From: SIG565 sp045540055
GTDB lineage: Bacteria; Bacillota; Clostridia; Oscillospirales; Acutalibacteraceae
Reading direction: 5' to 3'
Length of the DNA: 35,772 bases
Assembly (NCBI GenBank): GCA_045540055.1
Contig: JAZQGO010000037.1
Coordinates: 1 to 35,772, forward strand
Made by a program: the position numbers and the translations under genes. Below the pieces are notes generated by a model. It did no database searches. It was not told where the DNA came from and saw only the letters and a program-made list of their open reading frames with translations. Positions within the stretch are counted from its first letter, which is position 1. Each line of letters begins with the position of its first letter. Below, one piece after another: positions 1-8,009 of the stretch.

Positions 1-1
1 G

Positions 2-1048
2 GCGGTGCTTTCCGCTACTCATTATACCGGAAGCCTGAAACAGTTTTTTATGCAGGCAGCGGCCATGGTGATGGGTATAGGTGCTGCTATAGTTATATCT
101 CTTATAGATTTTGAAGCTATTGTAAAAAGGTGGTATGTTGCGGCGGCCATTGGTCTTATTCCCGTTCTTTTAACCTTTGTTATAGGCTTTGGCCCTGCGG
201 GAACTGATGATAAAGCCTGGCTTGATTTAGGTATTACTACATTCCAACCATCCGAACTTTTAAAGGTATGCTTTATAATTACCTTTTCCTTTCATATCTC
301 AAAGGTAAAGGATAAAATAAATAAACTTAAATATCTTATTCCTGTTTGTGCTCACGGTATTATACCTGTTGTGCTTATACATTTACAGGGGGATGACGGA
401 ACTGCCCTTGTTTTTGCGGTTATGGTTCTTTGTATGATGTGGGCTGCAGGGGTGCATTATAAGTATTTCCTTATTTTGTTTGGTGCGGTACTTGTGGCTT
501 CTCCCCTTATTTATTTCTTTGTAATGAATGCCGACCAGCAGGCGCGTATTCAAACCCTGTTTAACCTTGAGGCCGATATTTTAGGTGACGGTTGGCAGCA
601 GTACAGGGGAAGAATTGCCCTTGCAGGCGGTGGACTGTGGGGACAGGGTTACCTTAAAGGCAACCTTACTCAATTAGGACCTGCCGGCGTACCTGAGGGT
701 TATAACGACTTTATTTTTGTAACAATAGGGGAAGAGCTTGGATTTGTAGGCGCTTTTGCCTCCGTACTTCTTTTAACCTTTATTTGTCTGCGTTGTTTAA
801 AGGTTGCAAAAATGACCAACAACCCCTGTGGAAAACTTATTTGTGTAGGCTTTTTCGGTTGGACAATGGCACAGATAGCAATAAATCTGGGTATGTGCTT
901 GTCGCTTCTTCCCGTTATAGGCGTAACCCTGCCTTTCTTCTCGGCAGGAGGAACCTCCCTTTCCTGTCTTTTCCTTGGTGTTGGTCTTGTGTTAAGCGTT
1001 CACAAACATCGAAATTCACGTACTGTTTATCTTTATGATTTAAAATAA
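2..1048 (+). CDS. FtsW/RodA/SpoVE-family peptidoglycan polymerase, 5'-truncated
   Basis: This is a SEDS-family membrane glycosyltransferase, which polymerises lipid II into peptidoglycan with a partner class B PBP. The frame is open to the window edge, and its first visible residues (VLSATHY) match the end of the first transmembrane helix of the family, so the true start lies upstream; the GTG at 5 is internal. Counting from that GTG, family hallmarks are visible: AWLDLG near 71, QPSELLK near 81-87, a large extracellular-loop segment with GGGLWGQG, YNDFIF followed by GEELGF (its Asp matches the essential SEDS Asp), and the C-terminal PFFSAGGTS loop. About eight membrane segments remain. Whether it is the elongation, division or sporulation paralogue cannot be told from this fragment. 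It converges on pflA through a shared terminator. Confidence 0.93.
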   Translation, partial: AVLSATHYTGSLKQFFMQAAAMVMGIGAAIVISLIDFEAIVKRWYVAAAIGLIPVLLTFVIGFGPAGTDDKAWLDLGITTFQPSELLKVCFIITFSFHISKVKDKINKLKYLIPVCAHGIIPVVLIHLQGDDGTALVFAVMVLCMMWAAGVHYKYFLILFGAVLVASPLIYFFVMNADQQARIQTLFNLEADILGDGWQQYRGRIALAGGGLWGQGYLKGNLTQLGPAGVPEGYNDFIFVTIGEELGFVGAFASVLLLTFICLRCLKVAKMTNNPCGKLICVGFFGWTMAQIAINLGMCLSLLPVIGVTLPFFSAGGTSLSCLFLGVGLVLSVHKHRNSRTVYLYDLK

Positions 1049-1053
1049 AAAAT

Positions 1054-1085
1054 AAAACCGCTATGCATTGCATAGCGGTTTTTCT
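1054..1085. terminator. Bidirectional terminator shared by the SEDS gene and pflA
   Basis: A 13-bp perfect stem (1054-1066 with 1070-1082) closes on a 3-nt loop, with T-runs on both flanks. The pflA stop codon and its last codons lie inside the stem, so the hairpin encodes the end of PflA as well as ending both converging transcripts. Confidence 0.9.
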
Positions 1086-1786
1086 ATTAGACTGTTTAAT
1101 TTATCCATACATTCTTTTGTGGGCTCGGGTATGTGGGCAAACGGGAAATGCAACCCCATATCGTCATATTTAACCTGACAAAGCTTTTTAAATGGCAAAA
1201 GCTCAATTTTATCGACACATTTATACCTTTGAGCTAAGCCTTTAAGACTTAAAATATTATCCTCATTATCGTTAAACAACGGAATTATGACCTGCCGCAG
1301 TGTCACGGGAATTTTCATCTCATCTAAAAGGGACAAAAATTCAAGTGGCTTATCAATACTGCAACCTACGTTGTCTTGGTAGAGCTTATCGCAGGTGTAT
1401 TTAATATCCAGCAACACTCGGTCGGTATGTGAAAGCAGTTTTTTAACGCTGTCATTTATAATACAACCCGAGGTGTCAAGACAGGTGTTTATGCCATTTT
1501 TGTGCGCTAATTCAAAAATCTCACAAGCAAACTCGGCTTGCATTAGCGGCTCACCGCCCGAAAGCGTAATGCCGCCATCGCTGCCGAAATATTCTCGGCA
1601 ACGCAAGGCCTTATTCACGACCTGCTCAGGCGTGTAAACCTCGCCACCTGATAAGTCCCACGTGTCAGGATTGTGACAGCATTTGCAACGAAGCGGACAA
1701 CCCTGCAGAAATGCTACAAATCGTACACCCGGTCCGTCAACGGTGCCCAACGACTGAAACGAATGAACATATCCCGTAACTGCCAT
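1061..1786 (-). CDS. pflA: Pyruvate formate-lyase activating enzyme
   Basis: This radical SAM enzyme (241 aa) installs the glycyl radical on pyruvate formate-lyase using S-adenosylmethionine and a [4Fe-4S] cluster. The cluster motif CxxxCxxC is C30, C34, C37 within GCPLRCKCCHNP. It is followed by the GGEP motif that contacts SAM, and the GxVDGPGxR stretch at the N terminus is typical of PFL activases. There is no second ferredoxin-like insert, and the length is normal for the short PflA type. The start ATG lies 2 bp after the pflB stop, so translation is probably coupled. The last residues (PLCNA) are encoded inside the terminator stem. The neighbour pflB is its substrate. Confidence 0.97.
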   Translation of the reverse strand: MAVTGYVHSFQSLGTVDGPGVRFVAFLQGCPLRCKCCHNPDTWDLSGGEVYTPEQVVNKALRCREYFGSDGGITLSGGEPLMQAEFACEIFELAHKNGINTCLDTSGCIINDSVKKLLSHTDRVLLDIKYTCDKLYQDNVGCSIDKPLEFLSLLDEMKIPVTLRQVIIPLFNDNEDNILSLKGLAQRYKCVDKIELLPFKKLCQVKYDDMGLHFPFAHIPEPTKECMDKLNSLIEKPLCNA

Positions 1787-1788
1787 GG

Positions 1789-4020
1789 CTACACCGTTTC
1801 GTGAAAGGTACGACTAATAACCTCACGCTGCTGCTCACGCGAGAGCTTGTTGAAGTTGACCGCATAGCCCGAAACACGAATGGTGAGATTTGGATATTCC
1901 TCGGGATTCTCGTACGCCTTCATAAGAGTTTCTCGGTTTAAGACATTTACATTTATGTGGTGCGCCTTTTTCGCAAAATATCCGTCAAGAATGGCTACAA
2001 GATTATCTATTCTATCCTGCTCGGTTCTGCCAAGTGCTTCAGGAGTAATCGAGAATGTGTTGGAAATGCCATCACGGCAATCGTCGTAGCTTATCTTAGC
2101 CACAGAGTTGAGCGACGCCAATGCGCCGTTCTCTTCCCTGTTATGCATCGGGTTGGCACCCGGTGCAAAGGGTGCGCCGTTTTCTCTGCCGTCGGGTGTG
2201 GCACCCGTATTTTTGCCGTACATAACATTTGAGGTAATTGTAAGTACCGACAAGGTATGTATAGCGTCACGATATGTGGGGGTTTTACGAAGCTCGGTAA
2301 TGACCTTATGTGTCATATCCCGTGCTAATAAATCTACCCTGTCGTCATCATTGCCGTACTTAGGAAAGTCGCCCTCGGTATTAAACCCGATTATAAATCC
2401 GTTTTCATCCTTCACAGGATAAACCGCTGCATATTTAATGGCACTGAGCGAGTCGGCAACTACGCTGAGCCCCGCAATACCGAATGCCATAAAACGCTCA
2501 ACCGATGTATCGTGAAGTGCCATCTGGGTTTTCTCATAGGCATATTTATCGTGCATATAATGAATGACATTCATAGTATTGACATACAGATTACTCAGCC
2601 ACGCAATATATGTATCGAAGCGTTTCATAACCTCATCGAAGTCAAGCTTATCGCCCGTCATAACCGACATTTGCGGGCCGATATGCATATCGCTTGTAGT
2701 ATCATAACCGCCGTTAATGGCAATAAGCAGTAATTTCGCAAGGTTACAACGTGCGCCGAAAAACTGCATCTGCTTACCGACTTTCATAGCCGAAACACAG
2801 CAGGCAATGGCGTAATCGTCGCCATATATAGGACGCATTACATCATCATTTTCATACTGAATGGAATCGGTATCACTTGACACCTTGGCGCAGAATTTTT
2901 TGAAGTTGTTTGGAAGACGTGACGACCAAAGCACCGTAAGGTTAGGCTCGGGTGAAGAGCCCAATGTGTAAAGTGTGTTAAGTATACGGTAGCTTGTTTT
3001 GGTGACCAAGGTTCTGCCGTCCTCGCCCATACCGCCGACGGCTTCGGTAATCCACATCGGGTCGCCGCCGAAAAGCTCATTATATTCGGGGGTACGCAGA
3101 TGTCGTGCGATTCTCAGCTTCATAACAAAATCGTCGAGTAGCTCCTGCGCATCGGTTTCGGTGAGTATGCCGTTCTCAATATCACGCTCAATATAGATAT
3201 CAAAAAATGTGCTTACACGGCCGAGTGACATAGCCGCACCGTTCTGCTCTTTAATTGCGGCAAGATATGCAAAGTATGTCCACTGTATAGCCTCACGTGT
3301 ATTGGCGGCAGGCTGACTTATATCAAAGCCGTACATCTGAGCCATTTCCTTAAGATAGCCCAAAAAGGCTATCTGCTGATATAACTCTTCTGACAGACGA
3401 ACACCATCAACGGTGAAATCTTTTTTTCCGACTTCTGCCTTATCCTTTTTCTTCTCCTCAATAAGTCTGTCGACACCGTAGAGTGCTACTCTACGGTAAT
3501 CGCCTATAATTCTGCCTCTGCCGTAAGCATCGGGCAGACCTGTTATTACGTGACATTTACGCGCCGCGCGCATTTCATCTGTATAGGCTCTGAAAACACC
3601 TGAATTATGAGTTGTACGATATAAAAACTCCTTTTCAACCTCATCACTCAGCGTGTATCCGTAGGCACTACATGCCTGACGCACCATTCTGATACCGCCA
3701 AAGGGATTAACACTGCGCTTTAATGGGGCATCGGTTTGCATACCGACAATCAGCTCGTTTTCTTTGTCAATATAACCGGGCTTAAAGCTTGTAAGAGAAG
3801 ATACGGTATGGGTATCAATATCTAATACACCGCCGCGTTTTCTCTCCTCTGCAAAGAGAGCCTGAACCTTAACCATTAGCGCATTTGTCCTATCAGTTGC
3901 CGATTCTAAAAAATCAGCACTTCCTACATATTCCTTATAATTGGCCTGAATGAAATCTCGTACATTGATTTCATTCTGCCAAGCTCCATTTTTAAACCCT
4001 TTCCAATTATTGTGCAGCAT
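1789..4020 (-). CDS. pflB: Formate acetyltransferase (pyruvate formate-lyase)
   Basis: This glycyl radical enzyme (743 aa, normal length) converts pyruvate and CoA to acetyl-CoA and formate in anaerobic fermentation, and the formate can feed tetrahydrofolate one-carbon metabolism. The adjacent catalytic cysteines are C407-C408 in IACCVSAM. The glycyl radical residue is G718 in RVSGYAVNF, 25 residues from the C terminus. Both features distinguish true PFL from other glycyl radical enzymes. The ATG is preceded by AAGGAG about 8 bases upstream. It is the first gene of a pflB-pflA operon. The leader carries a ZTP riboswitch, so expression should respond to the purine/10-formyl-THF alarmone ZTP/ZMP. 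Confidence 0.98.
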   Translation of the reverse strand: MLHNNWKGFKNGAWQNEINVRDFIQANYKEYVGSADFLESATDRTNALMVKVQALFAEERKRGGVLDIDTHTVSSLTSFKPGYIDKENELIVGMQTDAPLKRSVNPFGGIRMVRQACSAYGYTLSDEVEKEFLYRTTHNSGVFRAYTDEMRAARKCHVITGLPDAYGRGRIIGDYRRVALYGVDRLIEEKKKDKAEVGKKDFTVDGVRLSEELYQQIAFLGYLKEMAQMYGFDISQPAANTREAIQWTYFAYLAAIKEQNGAAMSLGRVSTFFDIYIERDIENGILTETDAQELLDDFVMKLRIARHLRTPEYNELFGGDPMWITEAVGGMGEDGRTLVTKTSYRILNTLYTLGSSPEPNLTVLWSSRLPNNFKKFCAKVSSDTDSIQYENDDVMRPIYGDDYAIACCVSAMKVGKQMQFFGARCNLAKLLLIAINGGYDTTSDMHIGPQMSVMTGDKLDFDEVMKRFDTYIAWLSNLYVNTMNVIHYMHDKYAYEKTQMALHDTSVERFMAFGIAGLSVVADSLSAIKYAAVYPVKDENGFIIGFNTEGDFPKYGNDDDRVDLLARDMTHKVITELRKTPTYRDAIHTLSVLTITSNVMYGKNTGATPDGRENGAPFAPGANPMHNREENGALASLNSVAKISYDDCRDGISNTFSITPEALGRTEQDRIDNLVAILDGYFAKKAHHINVNVLNRETLMKAYENPEEYPNLTIRVSGYAVNFNKLSREQQREVISRTFHETV

Positions 4021-4047
4021 ATCCTTACTCCTTAAAAGCTTTTAAGT

Positions 4048-4082
4048 ATAAAAAAAGACAAAACAGTTATTTGTAAACTGAA
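4048..4082 (-). terminator. Candidate expression-platform terminator of the ZTP riboswitch
   Basis: Downstream of the aptamer on the minus strand a short stem (CAGTT at 4080-4076 with AACTG at 4068-4064) is followed by a T-rich run (TTTTGTC then seven T). It fits the place of an intrinsic terminator ahead of the pflB ribosome site. The stem is short, and I see no obvious long pairing with the aptamer 3' end, so the switching mechanism is inferred. Confidence 0.5.
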
Positions 4083-4153
4083 TTGCCCAGACGGTCGGCA
4101 CCGATACTCTGCATTCCCCCGCGGTAATCCGCGAAACCCGTCAGTTATGCAAA
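4083..4153 (-). promoter_or_regulatory. ZTP/ZMP riboswitch (pfl motif) upstream of pflB
   Basis: Read on the minus strand, the leader holds the signature of the pfl-motif RNA: an AACTGACGGG segment, a CGCGG-ATTA-CCGCG hairpin followed by GGGGA, and the 3' block GCCGACCGTCTGGGCA, nearly identical to the family's GCCGACCGCCUGGGCA. The class senses ZTP/ZMP (AICAR ribotides), which build up when 10-formyl-THF is short, and usually turns genes on. Formate production by PFL fits that logic. It begins about 20 nt after the promoter and ends about 60 nt before the pflB start. Confidence 0.93.
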
Positions 4154-4174
4154 GCCTTTAATTTTTACAATATA

Positions 4175-4203
4175 ATTATACACAAAATATTGTGCTTTGT
4201 CAA
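4175..4203 (-). promoter_or_regulatory. Housekeeping sigma promoter for pflBA
   Basis: On the minus strand there is TTGACA (4203-4198), exactly 17 bp, then TATAAT (4180-4175): a full consensus. The predicted start near 4168 places the riboswitch at the 5' end of the transcript. Confidence 0.9.
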
Positions 4204-4231
4204 TTACAAAATAACTGCAAATATGTAAAAT

Positions 4232-4262
4232 TAAAAGGAGTTATCGACGATAACTCCTTTTA
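4232..4262 (-). terminator. Terminator of the LCP gene
   Basis: A near-perfect 14-bp inverted repeat (AAAAGGAGTTATCG at 4233-4246 with its complement at 4248-4261) starts 6 bp past the LCP stop and continues into T-rich sequence on the minus strand. Confidence 0.85.
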
Positions 4263-4267
4263 AAAAT

Positions 4268-5713
4268 CTACGGTGTTGGTACATAACCGTTTTTAACCTG
4301 CTGTATTAACATTTTAGCATGCTCAACCGTGCTTTCGTCGGGAATCATAACATATGCCTTTTGGCTTAGTGAATACGGCTTTCTGGATGCGCCCTTTCCG
4401 TTTACAGAATAAGAAACAACATTCCAAGATGTGCCGTCATTTATCTGATTTCGTATCAGCTTTGCTATTCTCTCGTACGGCATATCGGTTTCAAAGCTAC
4501 CTGCCATACCGTCAAGGGTACTCTTATAATTTAAAATTATAGCGGGGCTTGCGGCCTTATCAATAACGCCTTTAATTACCGCCATCTGATTTTTACCACG
4601 CTGACGGTCACCGCCCTTTACTGAATATCTATTGCGTGCAAATGCCAACGCCTCTTCACCGTTAAGGTAATTGTCGCCCTTTACAAACCTATGATTGCCG
4701 TCATAAAAGGCAACTTCAGAGTTGACCTTTACGCCACCCAAGGCATTGATTATCTCTTCAAAACCGTCAAAATTAACCCTGAAATAATAGTCAATTTCGG
4801 TATCGTAAAGCATCTCAAGTGTATCTCGACTGACGTCGATACCGTAAATTCCCGCATGGGTGAGCTTATCGGGTATACCCTTTGAAATTGAAAGCGGAAC
4901 ATAGTAATCTCTGGGTGTAGATACAAGCAACACCTGACCCGTTTCGGTGTTGACAGTAGCAATTATATTAACATCGCTTCGACTTCTGCGTGATAGGCTG
5001 CCGCGACAGTCAATACCGCTTATATAGACCGTAAACACCTTTTCGCTAATAGCAAGTGTATCCTCGGTTATACCCTCAGTTTCGATGCAAACCGAATAGA
5101 TTTCACGTATTTTGTTTGCATCCTCAGTGTGATTTTTGGTTTCCTCAAGCAGTTCAAGAAAGCTCTTATTAAGAAGTATGCAATCGACCTTTTTATCCTT
5201 AAGCAGTGCATCCATAAGGTCCTCTATACCTGAATACTGCTCAGGCTCTACTTCGGTTAATAGCCTGTCTGATATTCTTTCAAGCGCCATATCGGTGGCT
5301 ACCCTATCCTGAACATCGAGTATACCAAAGGGATAATCGGCAACATCTCTGAGCGCCTGTGCCTTATCGTCCTTGCGCACAAATACGCCGATTTCGGCAT
5401 ATTCCTTTTTGGGCTCGGTGATTTGCTGGAGTGTTGAACGACCTATCGCAACATAATATATGCCAAAGCCTTGCACTATAACGATGATTACTGCCAGAAT
5501 AACGGCAAAAATCGACCTCACTTTATAGCGACTATCCCAAGCGAGCGCCAAAACGGTGGCAATTAAAAAAACGAAAACTATAGCACAAATAAATATAAGA
5601 CCGCCCGACAAAATAGCTGCGCCGGCAACAACACATATAAAAATAATGCTTGTAATTAAGACAACGATGGCGGTTGTCAACCCTAAAAGACGGTATTTAA
5701 GTGTTTCTTTCAC
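4268..5713 (-). CDS. LytR-CpsA-Psr (LCP) family cell-wall polymer ligase
   Basis: LCP proteins transfer undecaprenyl-linked anionic polymers (teichoic acid, capsule) to peptidoglycan outside the membrane. The 481-aa product has three hydrophobic N-terminal segments (about 10-35, 38-60 and 70-92). An uncharacterised extracellular region follows, then the LCP catalytic domain from about residue 235: SGIDCRGSLSRRSRSDV, then LVSTPRDYYVPL with the conserved Arg-Asp, and the late block EALAFARNR followed by GGDRQRGKNQ. Translation starts at GTG 5713 behind GAGGTGA. It is a single-gene unit with its own promoter and terminator. A degenerate LCP-like protein lies at 10212, and the polymer-modification operon at 14.2-18.4 kb may supply its substrate (inference). 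Confidence 0.93.
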   Translation of the reverse strand: MKETLKYRLLGLTTAIVVLITSIIFICVVAGAAILSGGLIFICAIVFVFLIATVLALAWDSRYKVRSIFAVILAVIIVIVQGFGIYYVAIGRSTLQQITEPKKEYAEIGVFVRKDDKAQALRDVADYPFGILDVQDRVATDMALERISDRLLTEVEPEQYSGIEDLMDALLKDKKVDCILLNKSFLELLEETKNHTEDANKIREIYSVCIETEGITEDTLAISEKVFTVYISGIDCRGSLSRRSRSDVNIIATVNTETGQVLLVSTPRDYYVPLSISKGIPDKLTHAGIYGIDVSRDTLEMLYDTEIDYYFRVNFDGFEEIINALGGVKVNSEVAFYDGNHRFVKGDNYLNGEEALAFARNRYSVKGGDRQRGKNQMAVIKGVIDKAASPAIILNYKSTLDGMAGSFETDMPYERIAKLIRNQINDGTSWNVVSYSVNGKGASRKPYSLSQKAYVMIPDESTVEHAKMLIQQVKNGYVPTP

Positions 5714-5744
5714 TAAATCACCTCATTAAAAATTTAACACTATT

Positions 5745-5773
5745 ATTGTACCATATTTAATTCTATATTTCAA
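5745..5773 (-). promoter_or_regulatory. Promoter of the LCP gene
   Basis: On the minus strand, TTGAAA (5773-5768), a 17-bp spacer, then TACAAT (5750-5745), about 32 bp before the GTG start. Confidence 0.75.
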
Positions 5774-5798
5774 TACCGTCAAAATGTTTTGTTTGGCT

Positions 5799-5819
5799 CA
5801 CAGGTTCGAGTCCCTTACA
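5799..5819 (+). other. tRNA T-arm-like fragment (possible integration scar)
   Basis: The string CACAGGTTCGAGTCCCTT has a canonical T-loop (TTCGAGT) with two G-C pairs, but the rest of the T-stem is mispaired and no anticodon or D arm precedes it. It is not a functional tRNA. It lies at the left edge of the AT-rich CHAT module, where a tRNA 3'-end remnant would be expected if the module arrived by site-specific integration. No integrase is present, so this is only suggestive. Confidence 0.35.
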
Positions 5820-5946
5820 AAATAAAAATAAAAAGAATATATAGGTTGGGTTTAAAAACATCTTTTTTATCGTTGTGTTATATTATCTAATAACAATAAT
5901 ATCTCTAAAAAGCAAGTAATTTACACAAACATATTTATTGTAGTAA

Positions 5947-7995
5947 TTAATTATCTGCTTTTTCCTGTGATATTATTTTCCCGGATGTATCAAACGTTAT
6001 GTTAAATTTAACACCGCTATTATTGCTACATGTTATCATATATGTATTGTTTTGATATTTGTATTCATGATAATCAGTAATGGTATATTCTGATAAATCC
6101 AAAATCATTTGTCCGTTCAGGTCAAAAAAGCCATTATATCTAGTATACTGAAAATTATGCCAATTCCAAGTTTTTCCGCTCGCGTAGAACAAACCACAAC
6201 TAATATCTTTAAGCACATCAGGGCGTTGTACATCGTTGAAGTAGCCTCCAACTTCTCTAGACTGCCCAGTCTTTGGATTATAATATTTGAATAATATGTT
6301 TTGCCCTGCATTATGTTTAAAAACTTCAAATCCTAAAAATTCTTCATAATTTTCAATTTCGATATACTTACGGTTACAAAGGTTTTCGAAACACACACCT
6401 GATTCAGGATTATAAATAGAACTTTCCTTATATATAAAAAGTGCTCCGCCAATATACTGAAAGTCTTCACTAGAAACGGTATTGGATTGGTAATCCTTAT
6501 CCAACCCTTTCCACCAACCGCTTTCATCAATGAAAGGACAGGTTGAACTCATTTCAACAAGCCATTTATTATTTTTAATTACGCCGAATTCAAATGTGGA
6601 ATCAGGATATCCATCGATTTGATTTGCAACCAGTTCATAGCAATCGTTACCATCATATCCCGTACATAGAATCATATCACATTCTTCACTAAGCTTTACT
6701 CCCAGCTGCTGTGGACTTGTCGATTGTGGAGAGGCGTTTGGGTTAGGATTTTCAACATCGGGTTTCCCTATATTGATATCATATAAGCGATACTCCGATT
6801 TGTTTTCTGGATATATCAATTTAACCTCTGCGCCGTAAGCCCAAAATTCACTATCCGAATCACCATTTTGACTTTTTGCATAAGCAAGAGCATCTTCCGC
6901 CGTCCAATAAGTACCATCGTCATATTGATTAGTGAGAGCAGACATAAAATCATCCATCATATAAAGCATATATCGAATGCGGATAGTCTGGCTGTTTCCA
7001 ACAACCAAGCTGGCACCTTTATTTATGAATACCTCTGCTAAACGATTATCTATAGCACTTTGACACGCACCAAGAAATACAAGGCTACCCTCCAAAGAGT
7101 TATCTTCAATATGTTTCTCGAAATAAGATGGACTTACACAGAAACAATCTTTTCCTAAAATCATTTCGCCGTTAGACAGCTCTAATTGATACAGTAATAA
7201 CGATGATTGATCTTTTATCGGAATAGAAGTACCTAGCACAGAACCGTAATCTTTTACATAGCCTCCGTGTCCATACCAAATAATGATTTTATGATTACCC
7301 ATCTGTTCTACTTGTTCCAAAGAAAAAGAATCCCAATTATCATCTTTAGAAAAAGAGTAGTTATTAGGCAACTCTGCAACGATTTTCTCGGCAGCTTTGT
7401 CAGGGCTTTTACCACCAATCAAATAGTTGCTCACAAATTCAGAACTTGTAGCATAAGGCTCTATAGTGAGGATTTTTCCAACATCATCACCAGCTAATAA
7501 TTCCTCAATGGTAGGGGTGTACAAATATCCTATACCACTATTCAGTTTAAAATAAATACTCGTAGCTTGTTTATCATAGCTTGAAATCAAACCTTTGGAT
7601 TTATACTCTTTTGCAAGAACTTCTAATTCATCCAAAACGGTAGAGATATATTCTGGCCGTATAAATCCATCTGTTGCATATTTTTCTTCTATGTCTAAAG
7701 CTTCTTCATTAATCTCAGTATATTCGTTATATATTTGTTTGCAGTCAAATTTGTATTTTGAAGAATTATTAATTATTATGCTAGTTATAACAGACGCTAA
7801 TATAATTGATACAACTATTGCTGCAATAACTATATTTCGTTTTAAAATCTCAATTTTCATCATAGGTATATTAAATCGGTCACTATTTTCTCGCAAATTT
7901 TGTGATGTTTTATTTATATCATCAATACAAATGCCACAATACATACAAGACTTTGTATTCTCTCGGTTCTCTTTACCACAATTGTAACATATCAC
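5947..7995 (-). CDS. Membrane-anchored zinc-ribbon protein with CHAT-like (caspase-fold) peptidase domain
   Basis: The 682-aa protein has four readable parts. Residues 3-20 form a CxxC-x10-CxxC zinc ribbon (C3, C6, C17, C20). Residues 54-76 are a transmembrane helix. Residues 170-405 resemble a CHAT/caspase-like peptidase: WYGHGG gives the candidate catalytic H243, and VFLGACQSA gives C311, followed by LAEVFINKGASLVVG, which matches the pattern after the CHAT cysteine. A Pro/Asn/Ser-rich linker (about 410-432) leads to an unassigned beta-rich C-terminal domain. Positive charge before the helix suggests zinc ribbon inside and peptidase outside, which is unusual for CHAT proteins. It sits 14 bp after the 8010-9053 gene and is last in the Xre-controlled operon. 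Substrate and role are unknown. Base composition is AT-richer than its neighbours. Confidence 0.8.
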   Translation of the reverse strand: MICYNCGKENRENTKSCMYCGICIDDINKTSQNLRENSDRFNIPMMKIEILKRNIVIAAIVVSIILASVITSIIINNSSKYKFDCKQIYNEYTEINEEALDIEEKYATDGFIRPEYISTVLDELEVLAKEYKSKGLISSYDKQATSIYFKLNSGIGYLYTPTIEELLAGDDVGKILTIEPYATSSEFVSNYLIGGKSPDKAAEKIVAELPNNYSFSKDDNWDSFSLEQVEQMGNHKIIIWYGHGGYVKDYGSVLGTSIPIKDQSSLLLYQLELSNGEMILGKDCFCVSPSYFEKHIEDNSLEGSLVFLGACQSAIDNRLAEVFINKGASLVVGNSQTIRIRYMLYMMDDFMSALTNQYDDGTYWTAEDALAYAKSQNGDSDSEFWAYGAEVKLIYPENKSEYRLYDINIGKPDVENPNPNASPQSTSPQQLGVKLSEECDMILCTGYDGNDCYELVANQIDGYPDSTFEFGVIKNNKWLVEMSSTCPFIDESGWWKGLDKDYQSNTVSSEDFQYIGGALFIYKESSIYNPESGVCFENLCNRKYIEIENYEEFLGFEVFKHNAGQNILFKYYNPKTGQSREVGGYFNDVQRPDVLKDISCGLFYASGKTWNWHNFQYTRYNGFFDLNGQMILDLSEYTITDYHEYKYQNNTYMITCSNNSGVKFNITFDTSGKIISQEKADN

Positions 7996-8009
7996 TTTAT
8001 TATCCGCTC

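Noticed and set aside
5799..5819. A functional tRNA gene
   Set aside because: Only a T-loop-like fragment is present; no acceptor, D or anticodon arm can be built.
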